The notes: generated by a model not told the origin, from the letters alone. Shown: positions 26,726 to 35,622, counted from the first letter of the stretch. The stretch: DNA of 64,000 nucleotides from Luteolibacter pohnpeiensis (GCF_016595435.1 NZ_JAENIJ010000004.1:62001-126000), one strand, 5' to 3'. Numbers and translations: made by a program.

Positions 26726-27703
26726 TCAGTCGTCAGACTTGAGCCATTTGCGAACGATCGTGGTATTGAAAGCCCCTTGGCTGCGCGAGGTCGTGCCGCC
26801 AGTGGTTTCCCGGATGCGGGTCTCGATGGTTTGCATTTCTTCACGCATCACCACCGGATAAAGCAGTGACAGCCAGACCTTGCCGCCTTCGATCACCACG
26901 TCCTGATCGAACGTTTCACCATCCGGTCGCACGTAGCCACGGCGCTTGTAATCGCCATGGATGCTGAACATTCCGCAAGGATGACCTTCGGTGGATTCAA
27001 AAGCCTCCAGCTTCAAAGTCACCGAGCCGGAGCATTTATCGCCAAATAGGATCGCCATCGATTCCCCGGACAACGGCACCACATCGCCAACCTTGAAGCG
27101 TCTGCTGCCAAACCAATAACCGCGGGGCTTGGCACCGTTATCCTTCAGCATCGCATCCAAATCCGGCAAAAGCCCCTCTGCCCACTCTTTGGCGATGACG
27201 CTTTTCGACGCCGCCACCACCCATTTATCCCCATCACGCCGGAGATCCACCGATCGCCCGGCCAGCGGGTTGGTGGTGATCTTGGTCACCGTGCCTTCAT
27301 CGTCAGGGTCTACGTTTTCCTCAAATTGCGCGGTTTCCAGGGAAAGTCTGACGAATTCACCGGAAATTCGGAAGCGATCGACAAGCGTCTCCGTGCCAGA
27401 TCGCACACTGCTTTGCGGGCCCAATTCGTTTCGAACCAAGACGCGGGAACCTTCCGAACTGCTGGAAGTTGTCACCTGCACCGTGAGATCGTGTGGAAAC
27501 GGCAAATCCTTTCGGAACAAGGTACCGCTGGAATTCTGATCGACCAGTTTCTGCAGGTCTGGATCAGGCGTATCCGTAAGCTTACGCGACTCAGCAGCAG
27601 TGAGTTCCGCAAGCGATTTCACCTTTGTCGCCAAGTCCTTGGCACGATCGCACGAAGCCGCACTAAGCAGCATCCAGGCTAAAATCGAGATACGGCGGGT
27701 CAT
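26726..27703 (-). CDS. Uncharacterised lipoprotein (325 aa)
   Basis: Starts MTRRISILAWMLLSAASCDR. The lipobox SAASC places the lipidated Cys at about residue 18. The mature protein has a short helical part (DLATKVKSLAELTAAESRKL) and then mostly beta-rich sequence without a family I recognise. A segment of repeated hydrophobic strands (VTLKLEAFESTEGHPCGMFS, VVIEGGKVWLSLLYPVVMRE) suggests a lipocalin-like or YceI-like barrel, but this is only an impression. ATG at 27703. It lies 24 bp after cysE on the same strand (minus) and may be co-transcribed. Confidence 0.7.
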   Translation of the reverse strand: MTRRISILAWMLLSAASCDRAKDLATKVKSLAELTAAESRKLTDTPDPDLQKLVDQNSSGTLFRKDLPFPHDLTVQVTTSSSSEGSRVLVRNELGPQSSVRSGTETLVDRFRISGEFVRLSLETAQFEENVDPDDEGTVTKITTNPLAGRSVDLRRDGDKWVVAASKSVIAKEWAEGLLPDLDAMLKDNGAKPRGYWFGSRRFKVGDVVPLSGESMAILFGDKCSGSVTLKLEAFESTEGHPCGMFSIHGDYKRRGYVRPDGETFDQDVVIEGGKVWLSLLYPVVMREEMQTIETRIRETTGGTTSRSQGAFNTTIVRKWLKSDD

Positions 27704-27727
27704 GGGGTTTCTAGGGGGACCAGCCGA

Positions 27728-28597
27728 TTAAATCCCACAACCGCCTCTACAATCAAGCTTTTGATTCATCTCGATTGCAGGATTGTCCTCGCGAGCTTGT
27801 CCAACGACGACGGCGGGCACTCCTGCGACGGTGTGGTGAGGCGCGACATCGGCCAAAACCACACTCCCGGCACCCACTTTCGCGCCGGTCCCAATTTCGA
27901 CCCGACCCAGGATTTTCGCCCCCGCTCCGATCAGCACGCCGGAGCGGACGATCGGGTGGCGGTCTCCAGTCACTTTCCCGGTTCCGCCTAAAGTCACTTC
28001 GTGCAAAATCGAGACATCGTTTTCGATAATCGCCGTTTCTCCGACCACGAATGAAGTCGCGTGGTCCAGCAGCAATCCGCAGCCAATCCGCGCGGCCGGG
28101 TGGATATCCACCGCGAAAACCTCGCTGCTGAGGCTTTGCAAATAAAGCGCCAGCCAGCGGCGTCCATCCAACCACAGTTGGTGAGAAATCCGATAGGTTG
28201 TGATCGCCAGGAAACCTTTGAAAAATAACAGCGGCTCGAGCGGTGAGTCGCAGGCAGGATCTCGATCGAACATCGCCTGGAGATCTCGCGCCGCACTTTG
28301 AACCATTTCCGGATGCTTGAGGAAAATATCCGTAAACAACGGTTCCATGATGTCGCGGGGCATATCCTCACGGGCCAAGCGGCGTGAAAGTCGTGTCCCC
28401 AAGGCTGCGGCGAGACTGTCTCGAGACAGGATCACATCGTGGACCAGCTGCGACAGCGCCGGTTCATCGGCGACCAATTGACGTGCCTCAGCGTAAAGAT
28501 TTTGCCAGATTTCCGGCACGTCGGCGCTGCAACCGGCAAGCGGCTGGGTGATGTTAGTGCTAGCAGGTTGATCGGTGCTGTGCTGGAGTTCTTTCAT
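27728..28597 (-). CDS. cysE: Serine O-acetyltransferase (CysE/EpsC type)
   Basis: Makes O-acetylserine from serine and acetyl-CoA, the first step of cysteine synthesis. An N-terminal helical domain (about 30-160, EIWQNLYAEARQLVADEPAL) is followed by the left-handed beta-helix of hexapeptide repeats. Conserved sites are VDIHPAARIGCGLLLDHATS (catalytic His/Asp), VVGETAIIENDVSILHEVTL, and the C-terminal GAGSVVLADV with AGVPAVVVG. The length of 289 residues with ATG at 28597 fits EpsC-type enzymes. That ATG shares two bases with the start of the divergent Rrf2 gene, leaving no intergenic space, and has no ribosome-binding site. A GTG at 28519, just before EIWQNLY, is a possible alternative. Control by the adjacent Rrf2 protein is likely. 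Confidence 0.92.
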   Translation of the reverse strand: MKELQHSTDQPASTNITQPLAGCSADVPEIWQNLYAEARQLVADEPALSQLVHDVILSRDSLAAALGTRLSRRLAREDMPRDIMEPLFTDIFLKHPEMVQSAARDLQAMFDRDPACDSPLEPLLFFKGFLAITTYRISHQLWLDGRRWLALYLQSLSSEVFAVDIHPAARIGCGLLLDHATSFVVGETAIIENDVSILHEVTLGGTGKVTGDRHPIVRSGVLIGAGAKILGRVEIGTGAKVGAGSVVLADVAPHHTVAGVPAVVVGQAREDNPAIEMNQKLDCRGGCGI

Positions 28598-29009
28598 GAA
28601 GATTTCGCAAAAATTGGAATACGCGTGCCGGGCTCTCGCCCAACTCGCGAAACACCATGACGGGCGAACCATTACACGGCTTGAGGATCTTGCACAACGC
28701 GAAGACATCTCCGCCAACTTTCTCGTCCAAATTCTCAACGATCTACGACGCGGCGGCTTGATTGAAAGCCGACGCGGAAAAAGCGGTGGATACCTGCTTC
28801 TCCATCAACCGGACTCCATCACCCTTCGCCAGATTGTCGAATCCGTCGATCCATCGCTGCTCCAATGTTCCGTGGCTCCGGTCGGGGAAAGCGGTGATTT
28901 TGTGCGCAGAGCCTGGCTCCATGTGTCCGAAGAACTGATTTCCACGCTGGACAAGATCACGCTGGAAAGCATGTGTCGCGGCAAGGAAGAAGCGATGTTC
29001 TACATCTAA
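28596..29009 (+). CDS. Rrf2-family regulator beside cysE (CymR-like)
   Basis: A 137-residue winged-helix regulator. ATG at 28596 gives the canonical start MKISQKLEYACRALAQLAKH and has GGAG at 28585-28588, 7 nt upstream, so this start is well supported. The recognition region is ISANFLVQILNDLRRGGLIE and the wing is SRRGKSGGYLLL. Unlike the regulator at 13179 it has no Cys cluster (only isolated Cys residues, such as LLQCSVAP and ESMCRGK), so an Fe-S centre is unlikely. Its position next to cysE, divergent and overlapping by 2 bp, resembles the cysteine-metabolism role of CymR, which is inference. It is followed by an RND pump gene 58 bp later. Confidence 0.9.
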   Translation: MKISQKLEYACRALAQLAKHHDGRTITRLEDLAQREDISANFLVQILNDLRRGGLIESRRGKSGGYLLLHQPDSITLRQIVESVDPSLLQCSVAPVGESGDFVRRAWLHVSEELISTLDKITLESMCRGKEEAMFYI

Positions 29010-29067
29010 TGCTTCCTTGTGAAATTCGACGCTAGTTCCCTTCGCCTCCTGACGTAATACCCCGACC

Positions 29068-32000
29068 ATGATCCGCTGGTTCGCCAAAAACGACATCGCA
29101 GCTAACTTCCTTCTCTTCGGCATTCTCATCTGGGGTATCTATTCAGCGGTCGAAGAAGTGCCGCTTGAAGTCCAGCCCGCGGTTGTTTTCAAACAGGTCA
29201 ATGTGGAAGTCCCCTATCGCGGCGGCAGCCCGGAGGATGTGGAAAAATCGGTTCTGATCCCAATCGAGCGCTCGCTCGAAGGACTCAAGGGCGTCGAGGA
29301 AATGGACTCCCGTGCGACCAGCGGGAACGGCCGCGTCACCGTACGCGTCGAGGATGGGACGGATCCCGAGGATCTACTCGAAGAGATCAAAACCCGCGTT
29401 TCTCGAATCAACACCTTCCCCAACGAAACCGAGCCGGTCCGGGTTGAAATTCCGGACAGCACCAGCTGGTTTGACGTGATCAAGATCGCCGTCGCCGGTG
29501 ACATGGACGAAGCGGACCTGCTTCAGGCCGCCCGCCGAGTCCGCGATGATTTGGTGGAAATGCGGGGTATTTCCCAGGCCACCGTGCTCGGTGCCAGCCC
29601 GCTGGAAATTTCGATCGAGGCGGATCCACAACGCTTGCGCGACTACGGTCTGACCTTGAATGACCTGACCGATGCGATCCAGCGTTCTTCGATCGACCTG
29701 CCCGCAGGAAGCATCCAGACCGAGGAAGGCAATTTGCTCATCCGTTCCAAAGGCCAAGCCTACAATCGGGATGACTTTGCCAACATCGTGATCACCAACA
29801 CCAATGGCTCAGAAGTTCATCTGGGCCAAGTGGCTAAAGTTACCGATGGATTCGAGGAAGATCGCAAAATCGTTCGCTTCAACGGCAAACGCTGCCTTCT
29901 GATCGAAGCGCTGCGCCTGAACGACGAAAACGCGCTCGATATCGCTGATAAGGTAAAACACTACGCGGCGACCGCCTCGCAGCGCTTTCCCGAAGGGATC
30001 ACCCTGCACATCTGGGATGATTCATCCGTAGAACTGCGCGGCCGCCTCGGCACACTGCTTGGCAGTTTGATGCAGGGCGGCATTCTGGTGCTGCTTGCCC
30101 TCGGCCTTTTCCTGCGCCCCTCGATCGCCTTCTGGGTCGTGCTCGGCATTCCCGTCTCCTTCGCCGGCGGGCTGATCATGATGCCGTATTTCGGAATGAC
30201 GGCCAACGTGATGAGCATCTTTGGCTTCATCATCGTCCTCGGCATCGTCGTCGACGACGGAATCGTGACCGCCGAGAACATCTACACCAAACTGAAAGAT
30301 GGTGTGGAGCCGATGAAGGCTGTGACCGAAGGTGCCCAGGAAGTCGCTGTGCCGGTCACCTTCGGCGCGCTGACGACCATCATCGCCTTCGTCCCGCTGA
30401 TGTTTTTCGAGGGCTTCTACGGCTCCTTCACGCGCCAGATCCCGCCGATCGTGACAGCGGTTCTGGTGTTTTCCCTGATCGAATCCAAATTCGCTCTTCC
30501 GTGCCACCTCAAGCACGTCAAAGTTCATCGCCAGCACTTCAACTTCTTTGAGCGATTCCAGAAAACCATCGCAGACGGTCTGGAGAAATTCGTCGAAAAA
30601 GTTTACGACCCCACGTTGCGGATCGCCACCCGCCATCGCTACATCACGCTTTCGCTCTTCCTTGCGCTGGGCATGGCATCCATCGGCATTTTCACCAGCG
30701 GCAAGCTGGGATTTGTCAACATGCCGTCGATCGATCAAAACCGGATCAATGCCCGGATCCGGATGCCTCACGACACTCCCATCAGCGTGACCGATGATCG
30801 GGTCAACCTGGTGGCCTCGAAGGTAGAGGAATTACGCAAAGAGTTTGTCGACCCCGGCACCGGGAAATCCCTTATCCAGGACATGGTCACCTCCAGCGGC
30901 GGTTGGGCTGCGGATTCGCGGGTCGACCAACGCACCGGCTTCGTCACCATCAACGTCATGGATCCGGGTGACCGTTCCACTCCCGGACCAAGAAACAGCG
31001 AAATCGCAGCGCGTTGGCTGGAACTCGTCGGCGATTTGCCGGATGTGGAAAACCTCCGGATTTCCGGCGAGCGCGGCGGCGGTGGCGGTGATGACGAGCT
31101 GGAAACCCTGCGGGTGGAAATCCGCGGTAAAGCCTCGGAAGACAAGGACGAATGCATGCGCCAAGCGGAATCTCTGCTGGAATCCTACCCTGGCATCGCC
31201 AGCGCCTGGAACGATGCAGGTGGCAGCCGCGATGAACTTCTCATCAGCATTCGCCCGGAAGGAGAAGCGCTCGGCCTGACCCAGCGCGATCTCGCCCGCC
31301 AGGTCCGCTCCGCGTTTTTCGGAGAAGAAGCCCAACGCGTCCAACGCGACCGAGACGACATTCGGGTGATGGTCCGGCTGCCGCTGCAACAACGGCAATC
31401 CCTTCACACGCTGGAGCAACTCAGAATTCGCACTCCCGCCGGCGGCGAAGCGCCATTCCGCAGCGTGGCAACCGCCACATTCTCCCGCAGCCCGTCCGAC
31501 ATCAACCGCATCGATGGCGCACAGGTCGTGACCGTCGCCGCGCAACCTGAAGACGAAACCGTCGACATCGTCGCCATTTCCCGAAATCTGGCTCCGAAGC
31601 TCGATGAGATTTTCAATCGCCATCCCGGGCTGTCCTGGCGCTACACCGGATACATCGCCGAACACGAGGAAACCAAAAAACGCTCCATCTACGGCGGCGT
31701 GGCGCTTTTCCTGGCGATGTATGCGCTGCTCGCGGTGCCGTTCCGCTCGCTGTATCAGCCGTTTTTCGTGATGCTGGCGATCCCGTTCGGAGCCATCGGC
31801 GCCTTGTTCGGGCACATGTTGATGGACATCACTCCATCCTACCTGTCGGTGTTTGGCATTCTCGCCCTCGCAGGGGTGGCCATCAATGACTCGTTGGTGA
31901 TGGTCGATTTCATCAACCAGAAACTCCGCAATGGCGAGGATCTGTTCGAATCGGTCATCCAGTCGGGAACCCGTCGCTTCCGGCCAATTTTCCTGACCTC

Positions 32001-32253
32001 GCTCACCACCTTCGTTGGATTGGTGCCGTTGCTGTTCGATCCGTCATTGCAGGCCCAGTTCCTGATTCCAATGGCCACCTCCCTGGCGTTCGGCATTCTC
32101 TTCTCAACCGCGATCACCCTTTACCTCATCCCCTCCGCCTACGTGGCAGCTGAGGATTTGATGGGCCACCTGCGCCGCGCATGGATCTGGTATCGCTACC
32201 CGAGTGGCCTTCCAAAAGAGCCTGAAATGGAAGGAGAAACGGCCCATAGTTAA
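29068..32253 (+). CDS. RND efflux transporter permease (AcrB/HAE-1-like)
   Basis: A 1061-residue inner-membrane proton-driven exporter of the resistance-nodulation-division superfamily. ATG at 29068. It has the twofold RND plan: TM1 then a large periplasmic loop (PYRGGSPEDVEKSVLIPIER), a first membrane block with the proton-relay Asp pair in GIVVDDGIVTAEN (D396, D397), a second periplasmic loop, and a second block (VFGILALAGVAINDSLVMVD). The fusion-protein and outer-membrane partners are not adjacent, so it must use partners encoded elsewhere; the MacAB-TolC-like operon at 55-61 kb is a separate system. The substrate is unknown. It follows the Rrf2 gene by 58 bp and could be co-transcribed with it. 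Confidence 0.93.
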   Translation: MIRWFAKNDIAANFLLFGILIWGIYSAVEEVPLEVQPAVVFKQVNVEVPYRGGSPEDVEKSVLIPIERSLEGLKGVEEMDSRATSGNGRVTVRVEDGTDPEDLLEEIKTRVSRINTFPNETEPVRVEIPDSTSWFDVIKIAVAGDMDEADLLQAARRVRDDLVEMRGISQATVLGASPLEISIEADPQRLRDYGLTLNDLTDAIQRSSIDLPAGSIQTEEGNLLIRSKGQAYNRDDFANIVITNTNGSEVHLGQVAKVTDGFEEDRKIVRFNGKRCLLIEALRLNDENALDIADKVKHYAATASQRFPEGITLHIWDDSSVELRGRLGTLLGSLMQGGILVLLALGLFLRPSIAFWVVLGIPVSFAGGLIMMPYFGMTANVMSIFGFIIVLGIVVDDGIVTAENIYTKLKDGVEPMKAVTEGAQEVAVPVTFGALTTIIAFVPLMFFEGFYGSFTRQIPPIVTAVLVFSLIESKFALPCHLKHVKVHRQHFNFFERFQKTIADGLEKFVEKVYDPTLRIATRHRYITLSLFLALGMASIGIFTSGKLGFVNMPSIDQNRINARIRMPHDTPISVTDDRVNLVASKVEELRKEFVDPGTGKSLIQDMVTSSGGWAADSRVDQRTGFVTINVMDPGDRSTPGPRNSEIAARWLELVGDLPDVENLRISGERGGGGGDDELETLRVEIRGKASEDKDECMRQAESLLESYPGIASAWNDAGGSRDELLISIRPEGEALGLTQRDLARQVRSAFFGEEAQRVQRDRDDIRVMVRLPLQQRQSLHTLEQLRIRTPAGGEAPFRSVATATFSRSPSDINRIDGAQVVTVAAQPEDETVDIVAISRNLAPKLDEIFNRHPGLSWRYTGYIAEHEETKKRSIYGGVALFLAMYALLAVPFRSLYQPFFVMLAIPFGAIGALFGHMLMDITPSYLSVFGILALAGVAINDSLVMVDFINQKLRNGEDLFESVIQSGTRRFRPIFLTSLTTFVGLVPLLFDPSLQAQFLIPMATSLAFGILFSTAITLYLIPSAYVAAEDLMGHLRRAWIWYRYPSGLPKEPEMEGETAHS

Positions 32254-32331
32254 GCAATGTGGATAATTTCTCTAGCCGAATCATTTGCAATTGTGTAAAG
32301 CCATGGTCCGTTCACCCGCCTCCCACTTGCC

Positions 32332-32964
32332 ATGGCCACGCCTGCCGAACACACGCACCACATCCGCCTTCGATCCACCCAAATGGAAATGCCTGCCAAC
32401 GGCGGGTCCCAGAATCAGGATGATTATGACCACAAACTGAAAGCGGCGCAGATCGAGCTCGACCGCATTCAGCAAGAGCGTGAAGAACTGGAGCGCAAGA
32501 AGCAGGAACTCGAAGAGCTGACCGGCCGCAAGCGCGACTTCATTTCGCAGCAGGTGGAGCTGAGTGAAAAACTTTCCAATTCCCTGACACTGATCGATCG
32601 GGAAATTTTTGAAATCCGCCAGGAATGTGACGATCTGGAGCAATGCCGGATTTGCTTCGCGGCGCACTTGGAGAAAATCCAGAAGATCAATCCCGAGAAC
32701 TGGACCCGCGATAACCTCCACGACAAATTGGAGCGTGCCACCATGGTGGTGGACATCGCGACCGATGAATACGACCAAGCTGCAGCCCACTTCCAAAAAG
32801 GCCGCAGTGGTGCCATTTTCGGCGCGCCTTCCAAGCGCTCCCGGCAAGCTGCGAAAACCAGCGGCGACAGCGACTTTGCCATGCATTTCCGCAATGGACT
32901 GGCCTTCAACCTGCCCATCATCATTCTGGGAGGCATCGCTTTGCTTGCGTATTTGACGAAGTAG
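32332..32964 (+). CDS. Coiled-coil protein with C-terminal membrane helix (210 aa)
   Basis: Not a recognised family. Residues about 30-115 form a strongly charged coiled coil (HKLKAAQIELDRIQQEREEL; KKQELEELTGRKRDFISQQV). A middle segment has one CRIC pair, and the C-terminal LAFNLPIIILGGIALLAYLT is a single membrane helix followed by TK, so it is likely tail-anchored. ATG at 32332. A 306-residue reverse-strand frame covers the same DNA but lacks any protein-like character and was rejected. The next gene, 13 bp downstream, has the same coiled-coil plus C-terminal helix plan; the two may form a complex. Confidence 0.75.
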   Translation: MATPAEHTHHIRLRSTQMEMPANGGSQNQDDYDHKLKAAQIELDRIQQEREELERKKQELEELTGRKRDFISQQVELSEKLSNSLTLIDREIFEIRQECDDLEQCRICFAAHLEKIQKINPENWTRDNLHDKLERATMVVDIATDEYDQAAAHFQKGRSGAIFGAPSKRSRQAAKTSGDSDFAMHFRNGLAFNLPIIILGGIALLAYLTK

Positions 32965-32977
32965 ACGATCTCTGATC

Positions 32978-33298
32978 ATGCCCAAACCCCGCCTCCAACA
33001 GGACGAACTGGAACTGCAGGAAATCCGCGAGCTGGAGCAGCAATTGCTCAAGCGCCAGAAAGAGGCGGCGGATCTCCCAAAACGGTTGGAGCGGGAGAAA
33101 AACGAGCGGGATCGCACCATGCCGCCGCTGGATGGCCTGGACGACCGAATCCGGGCGAAGCGCCATGAAGACGCCGTAACCCGCGGCGAATTCCGCAACA
33201 TGCAGAAAGCTCAAAACCGCAGCTTGCTGTTACTTTTCGCTCTGATTTGCGCGACCATTGCGATGATCGCCTGGGGATTGCGACTGATGGAGGGCTGA
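32978..33298 (+). CDS. Coiled-coil protein with C-terminal membrane helix (106 aa)
   Basis: Residues about 5-60 are heavily charged heptad-like helix (EIRELEQQLLKRQKEAADLP). Residues about 82-103 (LLLLFALICATIAMIAWGLR) are one membrane helix near the C-terminus. No family was recognised. ATG at 32978, 13 bp after the previous gene, with a shared architecture that suggests a pair working together at the inner membrane. The beta-barrel protein gene follows after 85 bp. Confidence 0.72.
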   Translation: MPKPRLQQDELELQEIRELEQQLLKRQKEAADLPKRLEREKNERDRTMPPLDGLDDRIRAKRHEDAVTRGEFRNMQKAQNRSLLLLFALICATIAMIAWGLRLMEG

Positions 33299-33383
33299 GC
33301 GAATCACCGATTTATGCAGGTATCATTTGCTGTGGATTGGGAAATCGATTGGCATCCGCTGACTTTCCCTTAGAAAAAGTCCC

Positions 33384-34274
33384 ATGAAAATCCAACGTCT
33401 CTCCCTTGCCATTGCCTTGGCTTGGTCCGCTGCGGCCGCAACTGCATCCGCACAATTTACCATCCCCGGCCTGGATGCGTTGCGAATCTCGTCTTCCTAC
33501 ACTGGCGATCGGGATTTGAAGAAAGATGATGGAGATCTGGACCTTTTCCAAATCGGCGTCTCCGCCCAGCTCACCAAGGAACCGATCAAGCCGATTGAGA
33601 ATTTTTCGATGATTCCGGTGATGTCTTATCGTTACACCTCCATGAATTTCAGCGGGGATCACAGCTTCCCGATGGAGGATGAAGATCTGCACAGCATCTC
33701 CGCGAGCAGCTTTTATATTTATTCCTGCCCCGGCTCCCGCTGGATCTTCGGCGGTTACACCGGCGTGGAATTATCATCTGATTTCCAATCCATCGATGCC
33801 GACGATTTCACCGGAACTCTAGCCGGAGGAGCCGCTTACCAATACAATGAGCACTTCCTCTTCGGATTCGGCGCAATCGTGGCCAACATCAATGCCGACG
33901 TCACCGCATTCCCGGTGGTTGGCTTCGATTGGAAAGTCAATGAGCGGATGCGGGTAGGTCTCTACGGCCCATTGCTCACCACCAGCTACGCCATCAATGA
34001 AAGCTGGATCCTCAGTTTGCGTGGAACTTACCAAAACGAGCAATGGAACATCGATGATGCGACCGGGCGCTCCCGTAACATCGGTGTGAGTGGCTTCAAA
34101 GTCGGCCTGCAATCCGATCACAAACTGGCCGATAACTACTGGCTCACGCTTGGTGCGGGGTATGCCTTTTCCAATAAAATCGAACTCACCTCATCCAGCG
34201 GCTCCCAGATTTCAAAGCGCGACCTCGAAGGCGGGCTCTACGGTCAAATCATGCTCAGCATGAAAACCTGGTAA
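33384..34274 (+). CDS. DUF6268-like outer-membrane beta-barrel protein
   Basis: A 296-residue exported protein starting MKIQRLSLAIALAWSAAAAT with cleavage after ASA. The mature part alternates hydrophobic and polar residues in about ten to twelve strands (SRWIFGGYTGVELSSDF, EHFLFGFGAIVANINADVTA, LTLGAGYAFSNKIEL) and ends in LSMKTW, a terminal aromatic residue fitting barrel insertion. The overall pattern resembles the DUF6268 family of planctomycete/verrucomicrobial barrels (from memory). Function unknown. It is convergent with the SET-domain gene, whose stop lies 28 bp away. Confidence 0.78.
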   Translation: MKIQRLSLAIALAWSAAAATASAQFTIPGLDALRISSSYTGDRDLKKDDGDLDLFQIGVSAQLTKEPIKPIENFSMIPVMSYRYTSMNFSGDHSFPMEDEDLHSISASSFYIYSCPGSRWIFGGYTGVELSSDFQSIDADDFTGTLAGGAAYQYNEHFLFGFGAIVANINADVTAFPVVGFDWKVNERMRVGLYGPLLTTSYAINESWILSLRGTYQNEQWNIDDATGRSRNIGVSGFKVGLQSDHKLADNYWLTLGAGYAFSNKIELTSSSGSQISKRDLEGGLYGQIMLSMKTW

Positions 34275-34302
34275 ACCACGGCGCTGCCGCAAAAATCACG
34301 GG

Positions 34303-34866
34303 TCAATCTTCGCCCTTCAACTTCGCAGCCAGATCAGGCCACTGGCTGCGACTTACGATGTATCCGACGCAATTCGCTGAGCCACAACGGCAGGGATGAT
34401 CTTCGTAACATTCGACATCAAAGCCGTAATCGAACGATAACTCCTCTCCAGGTTCGATATCGCGCAGCGAGTAAATGAAGATTTTCCGCCCGACGATCCA
34501 TGCTTCGCAGTTTGGATCGCACGAGTGATTGATCAGCCGCGCAGTGTTCCATGGCACGTTGCCATCGATGTCGAATCGCTTGGAAAGGGTGAAGATGTAA
34601 ACTGCCGCATCGCCGGTTTTCAGCGATTTCTTGTGCTGATTGACCGCCCGTTTTTCGCTGACCTCCTTGTCGATCAACTCGCCGAGGTATTCGATAATCC
34701 GGGTTTCTTTCGGGATGAAGGTCTTCGCATAAACCCCCTGCCCGTGAATTTCGGATCCCCGGACTTCACAATACTCGCTCTGCCCGCGATTCCAAAGTTC
34801 CAATAATTTGCGGTGCAGCTCGTTGGCACTCTGCTGCGATGGGGAGAATTTGGATTTAGCAGGCAT
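34303..34866 (-). CDS. SET-domain protein-lysine methyltransferase
   Basis: A 187-residue compact protein with a complete SET domain. SEIHGQGVYAKTFIPKETRI is the SET-N strand region, LINHSCDPNCEAWIVGRKIF contains the S-adenosylmethionine/knot motif NHSC (residues 113-116), and GEELSFDYGFD the catalytic-Tyr motif (Tyr147). A post-SET zinc site CRCGSANC (Cys159, 161, 166, probably with Cys116) completes the fold. Such proteins methylate lysines; bacterial targets are mostly unknown, with histone-like or ribosomal proteins as candidates. ATG at 34866. It lies just downstream (12 bp) of a secreted protein gene on the same strand; no substrate gene is apparent nearby. Confidence 0.92.
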   Translation of the reverse strand: MPAKSKFSPSQQSANELHRKLLELWNRGQSEYCEVRGSEIHGQGVYAKTFIPKETRIIEYLGELIDKEVSEKRAVNQHKKSLKTGDAAVYIFTLSKRFDIDGNVPWNTARLINHSCDPNCEAWIVGRKIFIYSLRDIEPGEELSFDYGFDVECYEDHPCRCGSANCVGYIVSRSQWPDLAAKLKGED

Positions 34867-34878
34867 GGTTGGAATGGA

Positions 34879-35490
34879 TCAGCGGACTTCTTTTTTCTCG
34901 AGCTTCGGCAGTTGAATATCCATCGGCAGATTGATAAACATCGATCTCAAGTCACTGATACTCAATCCGGAACCATCAATAAACGTCCATTCGGACTTAT
35001 CCTTGTCAGTGATGGCGACCTGAAAGCCATTGCTTTGGATTTCCAGCGGTCTCTCATTCTCACGAACGATGCGGAAGCGGGTCTCAGTCGGCACGAAAAC
35101 CAACCACTTGGTGTAAACCAGCGTCTCAACCTGTTGACCATTCACCGTTTCGACCTTCTTGCCTGGCCAAACTTCGAAGGATGTCGGCTGCCCGACCGGT
35201 TTGAAGGAAAGCATCGAAATCCCCTGAGCGACCATCTGCAGTGGCACCTCATTGAGTTTTTCTTTGAGTTTTTCCATGCCACCGACACGCGCTGCCATCC
35301 GGTCTTTCCAGATCGGGTTCATTTGATCCACCGCCACCTGAAAGTGCCCTTGAACGACTTCCACACCCAGTTTCGATACGGCCGCGACTGCAGAATTCAT
35401 CACTCCAGCTGGAGCCGACTGCTGGCCCTGCGCGAATCCGCAGGAAACGAGGGCAGCAGCAACGATCATTTTCAATGGCAACGCTTTCAC
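34879..35490 (-). CDS. Uncharacterised exported protein (203 aa)
   Basis: The frame is open further upstream into the parB region, but the credible start is GTG at 35490 (VKALPLKMIVAAALVSCGFA), which begins a signal peptide cut near AQGQQ; ATG at 35469 is the alternative. The mature part has a helical region resembling DUF4878/NTF2-like tails (KEKLNEVPLQMVAQGISMLS) and beta strands (TLVYTKWLVFVPTETRFRIV). It may belong to the group of small periplasmic proteins with an NTF2-like or lumazine-like fold, but no motif is decisive. It is 12 bp upstream of the SET gene on the minus strand and divergent from parB. Confidence 0.6.
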   Translation of the reverse strand: MKALPLKMIVAAALVSCGFAQGQQSAPAGVMNSAVAAVSKLGVEVVQGHFQVAVDQMNPIWKDRMAARVGGMEKLKEKLNEVPLQMVAQGISMLSFKPVGQPTSFEVWPGKKVETVNGQQVETLVYTKWLVFVPTETRFRIVRENERPLEIQSNGFQVAITDKDKSEWTFIDGSGLSISDLRSMFINLPMDIQLPKLEKKEVR

Positions 35491-35622
35491 GACTCCATGG
35501 ATGCCGCCCGCCTGAGCTCCCGTCAAGCTCGCCGGAAATCTCGCCCTGTTTCCCCGCGGAAATCGCATAGGCAGTGAATCCGCTTGGAATTCCCGGCTGC
35601 ATCTGTTAACCATTCCCCTCCC

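Noticed and set aside
30832-31815. 327-codon minus-strand frame opposite the RND pump
   Set aside because: Antisense to conserved RND sequence; composition typical of a shadow frame.
32281-33201. 306-codon minus-strand frame at 32.3-33.2 kb
   Set aside because: Antisense to the two coiled-coil genes; long frame is a side effect of their Glu/Lys-rich codons, and the translation is Ser/Arg/Leu-rich without structure.
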